A stretch of DNA of 64,000 nucleotides from Xylophilus sp. GW821-FHT01B05 (GTDB lineage: Bacteria > Pseudomonadota > Gammaproteobacteria > Burkholderiales > Burkholderiaceae_C), in NCBI GenBank assembly GCA_038961845.1, contig CP152408.1:2480001-2544000 (forward strand), given 5' to 3'. Below, piece by piece: positions 18,303-28,031 of the stretch. The position numbers and the translations under genes were made by a program. The notes under the pieces were generated by a model that was not told the origin of the DNA, did no database searches, and saw nothing but the letters and a program-made list of their open reading frames with translations. Numbering within the stretch: the first letter of the stretch is position 1; each line of letters starts with the position of its first letter.

Positions 18303-19682
18303 TCAGTCTGCCTCTTCAGGCGCCTCTGCCGCCCCGGCACGCGGGTGCCGCACGCCGGTAACGATGCGCGCCGGCCGGTGGTAGCGGAAATAGGCCGTGG
18401 CCCAGTCGGCCAGCACCGCTACCCGGTTGCGGAAACCGATCAAAAACCAGATGTGGGCAAACAGCCAGAACAGCCACGCCAGCGTGCCCGAGAAGCGGAT
18501 CGGCCCCATGGGCGAGGCCAGATCGACCACGGCGGCGCGGCGGCCGATGGTGGCCAGGTTGCCGTAGTCGGCGTAGCGAAACGGCTGGCCGGTGCTGCCG
18601 GCCAGGCGCCGCAGGATGTTGGCTGCGGCGGTGCGGCCCATCTGCTTGGCCCCGGGTGAGACGCCCGGCACTGGTGCAGGCTCTTGCCCGGGGACGTAGC
18701 TCTTGGCGGCGGCCAGGTCGCCGATCACGCTGACTTCCGGGTGGCCGGGCAGCGATAGATCAGGCTCGACCACGACGCGGCCGGCGCGATCGATCTGCGC
18801 GCCCGTGGCCTCGCCCAGCAGGCGGCCCAGGGGCGAGGCGGCCACACCGGCGGCCCAGATCATGCATTTGCTATTGATTCGGTAGCTACTTGCCAAGGTC
18901 CCACCTGGGCTGGAGGGCGATTCGACCTGTAAACCATCGGCATCGATCTGGGTCACCCGGGCGCTGGTGCGCACCTCTACCCCCAGGCGCTGGAGCTGCT
19001 CGCGTGCGCGCTCGCTCAGGGCTTCGGGGAAGGCCTGCAGCACGCGCGGGCCGCCTTCCACCAACAGCACCTGGGCGCTGGCCGGGTCGAAGTTGCGGAA
19101 CTCGCCCGGCAGCGTGCGCCGTGCAATCTCGGCCAGGGTGCCGGCCATTTCCACGCCGGTGGGGCCAGCGCCCACCACCACGAAGGTGAGCCAAGCGGCG
19201 CGCCGGGCGGGGTCGGTTTCTTTTTCTGCGGCCTCAAAGGCCAACAGCACGCGGCGGCGGATGGCAAAGGCATCGTCCAGCGTCTTCAGACCGGGCGCGT
19301 GCTCGGCCCATTCGTCGTGGCCGAAGTAGCCGTGGGTGGCGCCTGCGGCGACGATCAGGTGGTCATAGCGCAGCTCGCCGCCGTCGGCCAGCGCCAGCGA
19401 GCGCGCGGTCGGGTCTATGCCCACCACCTCGCCCAGCAGCACCGTGGCATTGGCCTGGCGCCGGAACAGGTGGCGGATGGGTGCGGCGATAGAGGGCGCG
19501 GCCAGGCCGGCGGTGGCGACCTGGTAGAGCAGGGGCTGGAACAGGTGGTGGTTGTTGCGGTCCACCAGGGTGATGTCCACCGGCGCAGCCTTTAGCGCGC
19601 GGGCGGCTTCCAGGCCGCCAAAGCCGCAGCCGATGATCACGATGTGGGGGCGCTGCGGGGTGGTGGGAGCGGGTTCGGTCAT
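18303..19682 (-). CDS. ndh: Type II NADH dehydrogenase / NAD(P)/FAD-dependent oxidoreductase
   Basis: 459 residues. The FAD Rossmann motif IIGCGFGGLEAA is at the N-terminus and the second nucleotide motif VVGAGPTGVEMAGTL lies near residue 170. It also carries VSVIGDLAAAKS and a C-terminal hydrophobic membrane-anchoring segment (LAWLFWLFAHIWFLIGF). It transfers electrons from NADH to quinone without proton pumping. Start 19682 (MTEPAP) is preferred; ATG 19694, four codons upstream, is equally in frame. Oddity: residues about 256-272 (SPGGTLASSYRINSK) are encoded by a copy of the palindromic repeat inserted in frame before the conserved MIWAAGV. Confidence 0.93.
   Translation of the reverse strand: MTEPAPTTPQRPHIVIIGCGFGGLEAARALKAAPVDITLVDRNNHHLFQPLLYQVATAGLAAPSIAAPIRHLFRRQANATVLLGEVVGIDPTARSLALADGGELRYDHLIVAAGATHGYFGHDEWAEHAPGLKTLDDAFAIRRRVLLAFEAAEKETDPARRAAWLTFVVVGAGPTGVEMAGTLAEIARRTLPGEFRNFDPASAQVLLVEGGPRVLQAFPEALSERAREQLQRLGVEVRTSARVTQIDADGLQVESPSSPGGTLASSYRINSKCMIWAAGVAASPLGRLLGEATGAQIDRAGRVVVEPDLSLPGHPEVSVIGDLAAAKSYVPGQEPAPVPGVSPGAKQMGRTAAANILRRLAGSTGQPFRYADYGNLATIGRRAAVVDLASPMGPIRFSGTLAWLFWLFAHIWFLIGFRNRVAVLADWATAYFRYHRPARIVTGVRHPRAGAAEAPEEAD
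18868..18917 (-). repeat. Dispersed palindromic repeat, copy C, in frame inside ndh
   Basis: On the minus strand it reads AGCCCAGGTGGGACCTTGGC, then AAGTAGCTACCGAATCAATAG. It matches copy A (GCCCAGGTCCCACCTGGGC, then AAGTAGCTATAAA) but is read in a different frame, still without a stop. The inverted arms are partly decayed (CCAGGT/ACCTTGG). Confidence 0.8.
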
Positions 19683-19745
19683 GTGGGGAATCATGCACCA
19701 GCGCTCTTGCCGGCTGCAACAAACCGTTGGGTTTAAGCTCGACGC

Positions 19746-20480
19746 ATGACCGCCACGTTCGACCCCCCGTACACGCCGTTTGATCGCCTGGAATCCCAGC
19801 TGCGCATGCTCGGCCATGCCGTGCTCTCTGCCGCCGACGTGCGCCGCTGGAGCGGCTGCGACCCGCTGGCGCTCGAGGCCATGCGCACCGACTGGGACAG
19901 CCTGGAGACCGACCAGTACCTGAAGGACGGCGGCCGCTACCGGCGCCGCCGCCATGCCTGCTTCGAGGTCGACGGCCAGACGGTGGCGCACATGCCGCAC
20001 CGCGCGCACTGGCAGCCGCTGGAGTACAACGCCTTGCACGGCGGCATGGAGCGCTGGTTTGCGCCCATGCTGCCGGCCACCGTCGCCTCGCCCGGCTGGC
20101 TGCAACTGCTGCGCGCTTTGGGTGGCCTGGCCAGCGCCTTGCGCGGCGCGCAGCCCTGGTACCTGGAGGCGCACCAGTTCCGTATCGACACCACCGACGG
20201 CATCGGCCGGCCCACGCCCGAGGGCGCGCACCGCGACGGCGTGGACCTGGTGGCGGTGTTCATGATTGGGCGCGAAGGCATCAAGGGCGGCGAAACCCGC
20301 GTGTTCGAGGCGGCCGGCCCCAGCGGCCAGCGCTTCACGTTGACCGAGCCCTGGTCGGTGCTGCTGCTGGACGACGCACGCATGATCCATGAGTCCACCC
20401 CGATCCAGCCGCTGGCCGAAGGTGGCCATCGCGATACGCTGGTGGTGACTTGCCGCGCCAGCGGCTTCCAAGGCCCTTGA
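19746..20480 (+). CDS. 2OG-Fe(II) dioxygenase family protein (PF10014-like)
   Basis: 244 residues. The HxD part of the iron facial triad is HRDGVD (about His161/Asp163), the distal His is in MIHESTPI (about 215), and a 2-oxoglutarate-binding Arg is likely in HRDTLVVT. This arrangement and the overall length match the 2OG-Fe_Oxy_2 family, which includes free amino-acid hydroxylases. The substrate is unknown. Divergent from ndh with a 63-base gap; stands alone before uspA. Confidence 0.82.
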   Translation: MTATFDPPYTPFDRLESQLRMLGHAVLSAADVRRWSGCDPLALEAMRTDWDSLETDQYLKDGGRYRRRRHACFEVDGQTVAHMPHRAHWQPLEYNALHGGMERWFAPMLPATVASPGWLQLLRALGGLASALRGAQPWYLEAHQFRIDTTDGIGRPTPEGAHRDGVDLVAVFMIGREGIKGGETRVFEAAGPSGQRFTLTEPWSVLLLDDARMIHESTPIQPLAEGGHRDTLVVTCRASGFQGP

Positions 20481-20559
20481 TGTAACCGGGATCGCGCGGG
20501 TTCCTGCTGGCGCGGCGATGGTGTAGGGTGGGGCCGTCGTCCATACAGAGGAGCACACC

Positions 20560-20997
20560 ATGTTCAAGCACATCCTGGTCGCCGTCGATGGTTCCGATAC
20601 CGCGCAGCAGGCCGTGGCTAAGGCGGCAGGCCTGGCCAAGGCCTTTGGCAGCGAGGTCTCTGTCGTCTATGTGATCGACCCCTATCCCTTCACCGGCGTG
20701 GGCACCGATCTGGCCTATGGCCAGGACCAGTACCTGAGCGCCGCCACCAACGAAGCCAACAGCGCACTGGAAGCCGCACAACAGCTGGCTGCCAAGCAGG
20801 GCGTGGATGCCAACGTGATGGTGGTGGAAGGCCACGCCGTGCACCGCGGCATTGTCGAAACCGCCGACAGCGTGGACGCCGACCTGATCGTGATGGGCTC
20901 GCACGGCCGCAAGGGGCTGGAGAAGCTGGTGCTGGGCAGTGTTACCCAGCGTGTGCTGGGGGATGTCCACATTCCGGTGCTTGTAGTCCGAGACTGA
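20560..20997 (+). CDS. Universal stress protein, UspA family
   Basis: 145 residues, single Usp domain. N-terminal FKHILVAVDGSDTAQQA and the ATP-binding motif GSHGRKGLEKLVLGSVTQRV (G-x2-G-x9-G-S) are intact, so it is probably an ATP-binding Usp. GAGGAG lies about 8 bases before ATG 20560. A copy of the palindromic repeat begins nine bases after the stop. General stress role by family. Confidence 0.94.
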   Translation: MFKHILVAVDGSDTAQQAVAKAAGLAKAFGSEVSVVYVIDPYPFTGVGTDLAYGQDQYLSAATNEANSALEAAQQLAAKQGVDANVMVVEGHAVHRGIVETADSVDADLIVMGSHGRKGLEKLVLGSVTQRVLGDVHIPVLVVRD

Positions 20998-21005
20998 TCT
21001 GCATT

Positions 21006-21077
21006 CGGAAATTTGAAGAAAAAGTGCCTGTAGCCCAATACCTGTCTGGGCTATTAGCTATTTATTCGATAGCTAGC
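21006..21077 (+). repeat. Dispersed palindromic repeat, copy D, between convergent genes
   Basis: Reads CGGAAATTTGAAGAAAAAGT, then GCCTGTAGCCCAATACCTGT, then CTGGGCTATTAGCTATTTAT and TCGATAGCTAG. The left part CGGAAATTT-AAGAAAAAGTG is shared with copy F, and TAGCCCA/TGGGCTA is the central hairpin. It lies between uspA (+) and the SDR gene (-), five bases from the latter's stop. Confidence 0.88.
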
Positions 21078-21082
21078 CGGCA

Positions 21083-21838
21083 TCAATCCCGCACATCGGC
21101 CACCGCCTCGTCGCCAAAGTCTGCGCGTGCCAGGTAGGCCAGCACGCGCGTGGCGGCTTCCGGTGGCGACAGCAGGCGGTGTTCGGCGCGCAGGGCTTCA
21201 AAGCGCGCCCGGTCGGGGAAGGCGCTGGCGTTGGCGCTGCGCAGGTGCTGTTGCATGTCGGTGTCGATCACGCCCGGGGCCAGCGCGCACAGGCGGGCGC
21301 CGTGGGGCAGCCGGGCTTCGTCCAGCGCGGTGCAGCGGGTGAACATGTCCATGCCGGCCTTGGCCGCGCAATAGGCGGCCTGCGAGGCCATCGGCCGCCG
21401 GCCCAGGCCGGACGAGATATTGAGCACCCGGCGCGGCAGCTTCCAATTGCGCGTGGCGCCCAGAAAGGCGGCGGTCAGCCGCATTGCGGCCTCCAGTCCT
21501 ACGCGCAGGGCGCGTGCCGTTTCCTCGTCACCCGCGTCGTGCAGCGGCACCACGGCCGGGATCACGCCCGCGTTGTTGATCAGCGTGGCGCCGGACCAGG
21601 GCGCGCTGCTGCCGGCCAGGCGGTCCTGCAGTTGCTGCACGGCGGGGCCGGCGTCCTGCAGGTCGTGCTCCCATTGCTCCAGCACCACCTTGTAGCGGAG
21701 CGCATGGCTGGCCAGCGCCGCGTCTGTGCTGCGCGAGATGCCGATCACGTGCTGGCCCGGCTGCAGCAATTGCTCGGCCATGGCGCGGCCCATGCCGCGC
21801 GATGCGCCGGTGAGGATGTAGAGGTGCGGGAGCGTCAT
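21083..21838 (-). CDS. SDR-family oxidoreductase
   Basis: 251 residues with classical SDR features: cofactor motif TGASRGMG near the N-terminus, NNAG (LINNAGVIPA), catalytic Ser in NISSG and YCAAK as the YxxxK pair. Cofactor preference and substrate are unclear. The start is 10 bases after the pseudouridine synthase stop on the same strand, so it is probably the last gene of that leftward run. The repeat copy D follows its stop. Confidence 0.9.
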   Translation of the reverse strand: MTLPHLYILTGASRGMGRAMAEQLLQPGQHVIGISRSTDAALASHALRYKVVLEQWEHDLQDAGPAVQQLQDRLAGSSAPWSGATLINNAGVIPAVVPLHDAGDEETARALRVGLEAAMRLTAAFLGATRNWKLPRRVLNISSGLGRRPMASQAAYCAAKAGMDMFTRCTALDEARLPHGARLCALAPGVIDTDMQQHLRSANASAFPDRARFEALRAEHRLLSPPEAATRVLAYLARADFGDEAVADVRD

Positions 21839-21847
21839 GGTGTGTTC

Positions 21848-22499
21848 CTAGAACGGCACGGGGCTGCTGAAGCGTAGTGGGGCGCCGCTCATGGGCTGCG
21901 CAAAAGCCAGGGCCGCAGCATGCAGCAGCAGGCGCGGCGCGCGCAATTGCGCTGCCGCGCCGGCATAGAGCATGTCGCCCAAAATCGGGTGGCCGATGGC
22001 CTGCAGGTGCACGCGTAGCTGGTGGGTGCGGCCGGTGAGTGGGGCCAGCTCCAGGCGCGCCGCGCGGCCCGCGTCTTCCAGGGCCAGCAGGCGCCAGTGG
22101 GTGCTGCTGGGTTTGCCGTCTTGCGTATCGACCTTTTGCAGCGGGCGATTGGGCCAGTCGGCAGCCAGCGGCAGGTCTATCAGGGACCAGTCTTCGGCAT
22201 CCAGCGGTGCGGCTGCCGGCGCGCCATCGACCACCGCCACATAGCGCTTGTCCACGGCGCGCGTGGCAAAGGCGTGGCCCAGGCGGCGCTGGGCCTCGGC
22301 ATGGCGGGCGAAGACGACCAGGCCCGAGGTCGCCATGTCCAGCCGGTGCACCACCAGCGCGCCGGGCCAGGCGGCCTGTACCCGGGCGCTGAGGCAGTCG
22401 GCCTTGTCCGGGCCGCGGCCGGGCACGGCCAGCAGCCCGGCGGGCTTGTCGACCACCAGCAGGTCGTCGTCTAGGTACAGCGCCTCGGGCGCCGCCGGC

Positions 22500-22510
<11 letters not shown>
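21848..22510 (-). CDS. RluA-family pseudouridine synthase
   Basis: 220 residues. The RluA signature HRLDMATSGLVV contains the catalytic Asp58; the N-terminal YLDDDLLVVDKPAGLLAVPG and C-terminal LTGRTHQLRVHLQAIGHPI motifs are present, with no S4 domain. It converts specific uridines of rRNA or tRNA to pseudouridine; the short catalytic-only form is like RluA/TruC. The start overlaps the end of the hybrid kinase gene by 11 bases. Confidence 0.92.
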
Positions 22511-24584
<2,074 letters not shown>

Positions 24585-24597
24585 GGGACAGAGCCGC

Positions 24598-24972
24598 TCA
24601 AGCGTCCTTGGCGAACTGCGTGTAGGTGGGCTCGTCGAGCAGGGCGTCCAGCTCCAGCGTGTCCGACAGCGATACCTTGAAGAACCAGGCCTGGCCCATA
24701 GGGTCGCGGTTGGCCAGGGCGGGGTCGTCGCGCAGGGCTTCGTTCACCTCGACGATCCGGCCGGACGCTGGCATGAACACGTCGGCGGCGGTCTTGACCG
24801 ACTCGACCACGGCGGCAATCTCGCCTTGCTTGAAGACTTTGCCGATCTCCGGCAGGTCGACAAACACGATGTCGCCCAGGGTCTCCTGGGCGTGCAAGGT
24901 GATGCCGACGGTGGCCGACTCATGGTCGGCGCTGTCGATCCATTGGTGCTCGCGGGAATATTTGACGGTCAT
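24598..24972 (-). CDS. gcvH: Glycine cleavage H protein homologue (orphan)
   Basis: 124 residues, full GcvH length. The lipoylation lysine is Lys60 in the motif VVESVKTAADV, with the preceding GDIVFVDLPEIG typical of H protein. It shuttles the aminomethyl group between P, T and L proteins, or acts as a lipoyl donor. CAGGAG lies upstream of ATG 24972. Oddity: gcvT and gcvP are not adjacent; it sits between a TRAP permease and a histidine kinase. It could be the only H protein or a paralogue with a lipoyl-relay role. Confidence 0.9.
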   Translation of the reverse strand: MTVKYSREHQWIDSADHESATVGITLHAQETLGDIVFVDLPEIGKVFKQGEIAAVVESVKTAADVFMPASGRIVEVNEALRDDPALANRDPMGQAWFFKVSLSDTLELDALLDEPTYTQFAKDA

Positions 24973-25042
24973 GGCGGGGCTCCTGGAAGAACGTGGCCGG
25001 CGCGCACGGCCAGCCAAAACCGCCAAGTATGCCGCTGTCAAG

Positions 25043-26335
25043 CTATTGGAAGCCCCACAGCCTTGGCAGCCAGGTGGAGAACGCCGGGACGAAGGTCAGC
25101 AGCACCAGCACCGCCCCATGCGCCCAGAGGAAGGGCACCAGCTCGCGCACCAGTTGCGTCATCGGCACCTTGGACACGTTGCAGGTGACAAACAGCAGCC
25201 CGCCCACCGGCGGCGTGATCATGCCCAGCGTGAGGTTGTAGATGACGATCATGGCGAAGTGCACCGGGTCCACGCCCAGCTTGACCGCCACCGGCGCCAG
25301 GATGGGCGCCAGCACCATCACGCCCGGCAGCGGCTCGATGAAGATGCCAAACAGCAGCAGGAAGACGTTCACGATGATCAGGAACATCCACGGCGACAGG
25401 TTCATGCCCACCAGCCATTCGGCCATGGCCTGCGGCACGCCCTCGATGGTCAGCACCCAGGCAAACGAGGCCGACAGCCCGATGATGATCAGCACCGAGG
25501 CCGACAGCAGCGCCGAGCGCGAGAGGATCTCGGGCACCGCCTTCCACTGCAGCGTGCGGTAGACGTACTTGCCGCAGATCAGCGCATAGAACACCGCCAC
25601 CACCGAGGCCTCGGTGGGCGTGAACCAGCCCGCGCGCATGCCGCCCAGGATCACCACCGGCAGCAAAATGGCGGGCAGCGCCTTCCAGGTGGTGCGCAGG
25701 ATGTCGGCCAGCGGCGGCAACTTGCCATCGCCCCGGTAGTTGCGCTTCTTGGAGACGTAGAAATTGACCACGCACATGGCCACCGCGATCAAGATGCCGG
25801 GCAGGATCCCGGCGACGAACAGCGCGCCCACCGACACCGTCTCGTCCTGCAGCGCGTAGATGATCATGATGATCGAGGGCGGGATGATCGGCCCGACGAT
25901 GGCGGTGGAAGCCGTCAGCGCCGCCGCATAAGAGCGGTCGTAGCCAGCGCGGTCCATCATCTTGATCAGCATCGAGCCCGGGCCCGCCGCATCTGCCAGC
26001 GCCGAGCCCGATATGCCTGAGAAGAAGGTCAGCGACACCACATTGGTATAGCCCAGCCCGCCGCGCTTGTGGCCCACGAACTGGCCGGCGAACTTCAGCA
26101 GCACCTCGGTCAGCGAGCCGCCGCTCATCAGCTCTGCCGCCAGGATGAAGAAGGGCACGGCCATCAGCGGAAAGCTGTCGACGCCGGTGAAGGTCTCTTT
26201 CAGCAGCACCAGCAGCGGGTAGCTCTCGGCCAGGATCAGCGTGGCCGCAGTGGCCAGCCCCAGCGCAAAGGCCACCGGCACGCCAATGGCAAGAAACACG
26301 CAGGCGGAAACGATCAGAACAACGCTTGCATCCAT
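25043..26335 (-). CDS. dctM: TRAP transporter large permease (DctM)
   Basis: 430-residue membrane protein with about 12 hydrophobic segments. It carries the DctM pattern PLMAVPFFILAAELMSGG, SGSALADAAGPGSMLIKMM and GPIIPPSIIMIIYAL, with conserved GMITPPVGGLLFV near the C-terminus. It carries solute with Na+ after delivery by DctP. The start at ATG 26335 follows dctQ by 10 bases; an upstream in-frame ATG would overlap dctQ with no family support. A 70-base gap precedes gcvH. Confidence 0.95.
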   Translation of the reverse strand: MDASVVLIVSACVFLAIGVPVAFALGLATAATLILAESYPLLVLLKETFTGVDSFPLMAVPFFILAAELMSGGSLTEVLLKFAGQFVGHKRGGLGYTNVVSLTFFSGISGSALADAAGPGSMLIKMMDRAGYDRSYAAALTASTAIVGPIIPPSIIMIIYALQDETVSVGALFVAGILPGILIAVAMCVVNFYVSKKRNYRGDGKLPPLADILRTTWKALPAILLPVVILGGMRAGWFTPTEASVVAVFYALICGKYVYRTLQWKAVPEILSRSALLSASVLIIIGLSASFAWVLTIEGVPQAMAEWLVGMNLSPWMFLIIVNVFLLLFGIFIEPLPGVMVLAPILAPVAVKLGVDPVHFAMIVIYNLTLGMITPPVGGLLFVTCNVSKVPMTQLVRELVPFLWAHGAVLVLLTFVPAFSTWLPRLWGFQ

Positions 26336-26345
26336 GGCGAAGCCC

Positions 26346-26858
26346 CTACAGCGACGCCGACGCATTGGCGTCGAAGTGCTCGTCTGATGCAAATTCGCGG
26401 CGCAGCACGTAGCCGCGCACCACCAGCAGAAGGTGCACGATCAGCAGCACGCCGCCGATGGGCATGGCGGCATAGATCCAGGCAAACGGGATCTGCGTCA
26501 CGGCCGTCAGCTGGAACATGGTGCGCTCCATATAGAGCCAGCCATACCAGACCATGAAGCCGAAGAAGCCAAACAGCAGTGCCGCCACCAGCACCCGGAT
26601 GGCAATGCCGCCGGCGCGCGGCAGCGCGTCCTGCAGGTTCTCCACGGCGATGTGGCCGCCGTAGCGCAGCACCGGGCCGGCACCCAGGAAGGTGAGCCAG
26701 ATCATCATGTGGCGCGACACCTCTTCGGCCCATTCGAGCGACTGGTTGGTGAGGTAGCGCAGCGCCACATTGACGAAGATGATGAGCGACATGGCCGCCA
26801 GCAGCAGGATCAGCGCCCAGCGGTTGGCGCCAAGGAAGTAGCGTTCGAAGGCTTGCAC
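26346..26858 (-). CDS. dctQ: TRAP transporter small permease (DctQ)
   Basis: 170 residues with four membrane helices. The signature WAEEVSRHMMIWLTFLGAG around helix 2 is the usual DctQ motif. It forms the membrane complex with DctM and is followed by it after 10 bases. The gene order dctP-dctQ-dctM is standard for TRAP dicarboxylate/keto-acid systems. Confidence 0.94.
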   Translation of the reverse strand: MQAFERYFLGANRWALILLLAAMSLIIFVNVALRYLTNQSLEWAEEVSRHMMIWLTFLGAGPVLRYGGHIAVENLQDALPRAGGIAIRVLVAALLFGFFGFMVWYGWLYMERTMFQLTAVTQIPFAWIYAAMPIGGVLLIVHLLLVVRGYVLRREFASDEHFDANASASL

Positions 26859-26947
26859 GTTGCGTGTTCTTTGTGACAGGTCAAAACAAAGCCGCCCGAC
26901 GGTTTGGTGACCATCGGGCGGCGACAGGGGCAGTTAGAACGCGCCCT

Positions 26948-27958
26948 TCACTGCACGTCCTGGATCTTCTTGATGTTGTCCGCGCCAAACTCCTTGGCGT
27001 AGTTGACGTAGGCGGGTTTGATCGCCTCGCGGAAGGCCGCGCCGTCGACGTTGCGGGTGACCGTCATGCCGGCCTTCTCCAGTTGGGCGATGCCGTTTTC
27101 CTCGTCGTCGTTGACCTTCTTGCGCTGCGCAGTGGAGCCGCTCTTGGCCGCCGCCAGGAACACCTGCTTGTCGGCGTCTGACAGCTTGTTCCAGGTGCGC
27201 GGCGACATCAGCAGCAGCGCGGGCGAATACACGTGGTTGGTCAGCGACATGTGCTTTTGCACCTGCGCAAACTTGGACGACAGGATCACCGGCACCGGGT
27301 TCTCCTGGCCGTCCACCGTGCCCTGCTGCAGCGCGCCGAACAGCTCGGGGAAGGCCATGGGCGTGGGCAAGATGCCGAAGGTGCGGTAGCCCTCCATGTG
27401 CACCTTGTTCTCCATGGTGCGCATCTTCAGGCCGGCGGCGTCGCTGGGCTTGACGATGTCGCGCTTGCTGTTGGTCATCTGGCGAAAGCCGTTTTCCGTC
27501 CAGGCCAGCGCGATGATGCCGTGCTTGGGGAACTGGGCCAGCATGCCCTGGCCGATCGGGCCGTCCATCACCTTGCGTGCATGGCCGTAGTCACGGAACA
27601 GGAAGGGCAGGTCGACGATGCGCATCTCTGGCACGAAGTTGCCGACCGGCCCGGTGGAGGTGTTGAGCAGGTCCAGCGTGCCGAGCTGGATTGCCTCGAT
27701 CTGCTCGCGCTCGCCGCCCAGCGCCGAGTTGGCGAAGTGCTGGCACTTGTAGCGGCCCTGGGTGTTTTTCTCGACCTCGTCGCAGAACACCGTGGAGCCC
27801 ACGCCGTAGTGCGAATCCTTGGAGGTGGCGTAGCCGATCTTGAGCGTGGTGGTCTGGGCCTGCGCCGCCGCAGGCAGCAGGCCCTGGAGCAGCGCCAGCG
27901 CGGCGGCGGACAGCACCGCACGCGTGGCATGCGGGAAGGCACGCGGGGAAAAGGACAT
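26948..27958 (-). CDS. dctP: TRAP transporter substrate-binding protein (DctP)
   Basis: 336 residues with a signal peptide (ending AAAQAQT) and DctP-type mature sequence: LKIGYATSKDSHYGVG, ANSALGGEREQIEAIQLGT and the ligand-binding region MRTMENKVHMEGYRTFG with TPMAFPELFGALQQGTVDGQ. The Arg in KMRTMEN is the usual carboxylate-binding arginine. Substrate is probably a C4-dicarboxylate or related organic acid. ATG 27958 has AAGGAG upstream. It leads the dctPQM operon and follows the ETF-QO gene by 73 bases. Confidence 0.94.
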   Translation of the reverse strand: MSFSPRAFPHATRAVLSAAALALLQGLLPAAAQAQTTTLKIGYATSKDSHYGVGSTVFCDEVEKNTQGRYKCQHFANSALGGEREQIEAIQLGTLDLLNTSTGPVGNFVPEMRIVDLPFLFRDYGHARKVMDGPIGQGMLAQFPKHGIIALAWTENGFRQMTNSKRDIVKPSDAAGLKMRTMENKVHMEGYRTFGILPTPMAFPELFGALQQGTVDGQENPVPVILSSKFAQVQKHMSLTNHVYSPALLLMSPRTWNKLSDADKQVFLAAAKSGSTAQRKKVNDDEENGIAQLEKAGMTVTRNVDGAAFREAIKPAYVNYAKEFGADNIKKIQDVQ

Positions 27959-28031
27959 GCGGAGTCTCCTTGTTGTAATGCAAAGCATTATGGGGAGCGC
28001 TGCCGCAGTGCAGCATCGGGGTTTTCGTGGA

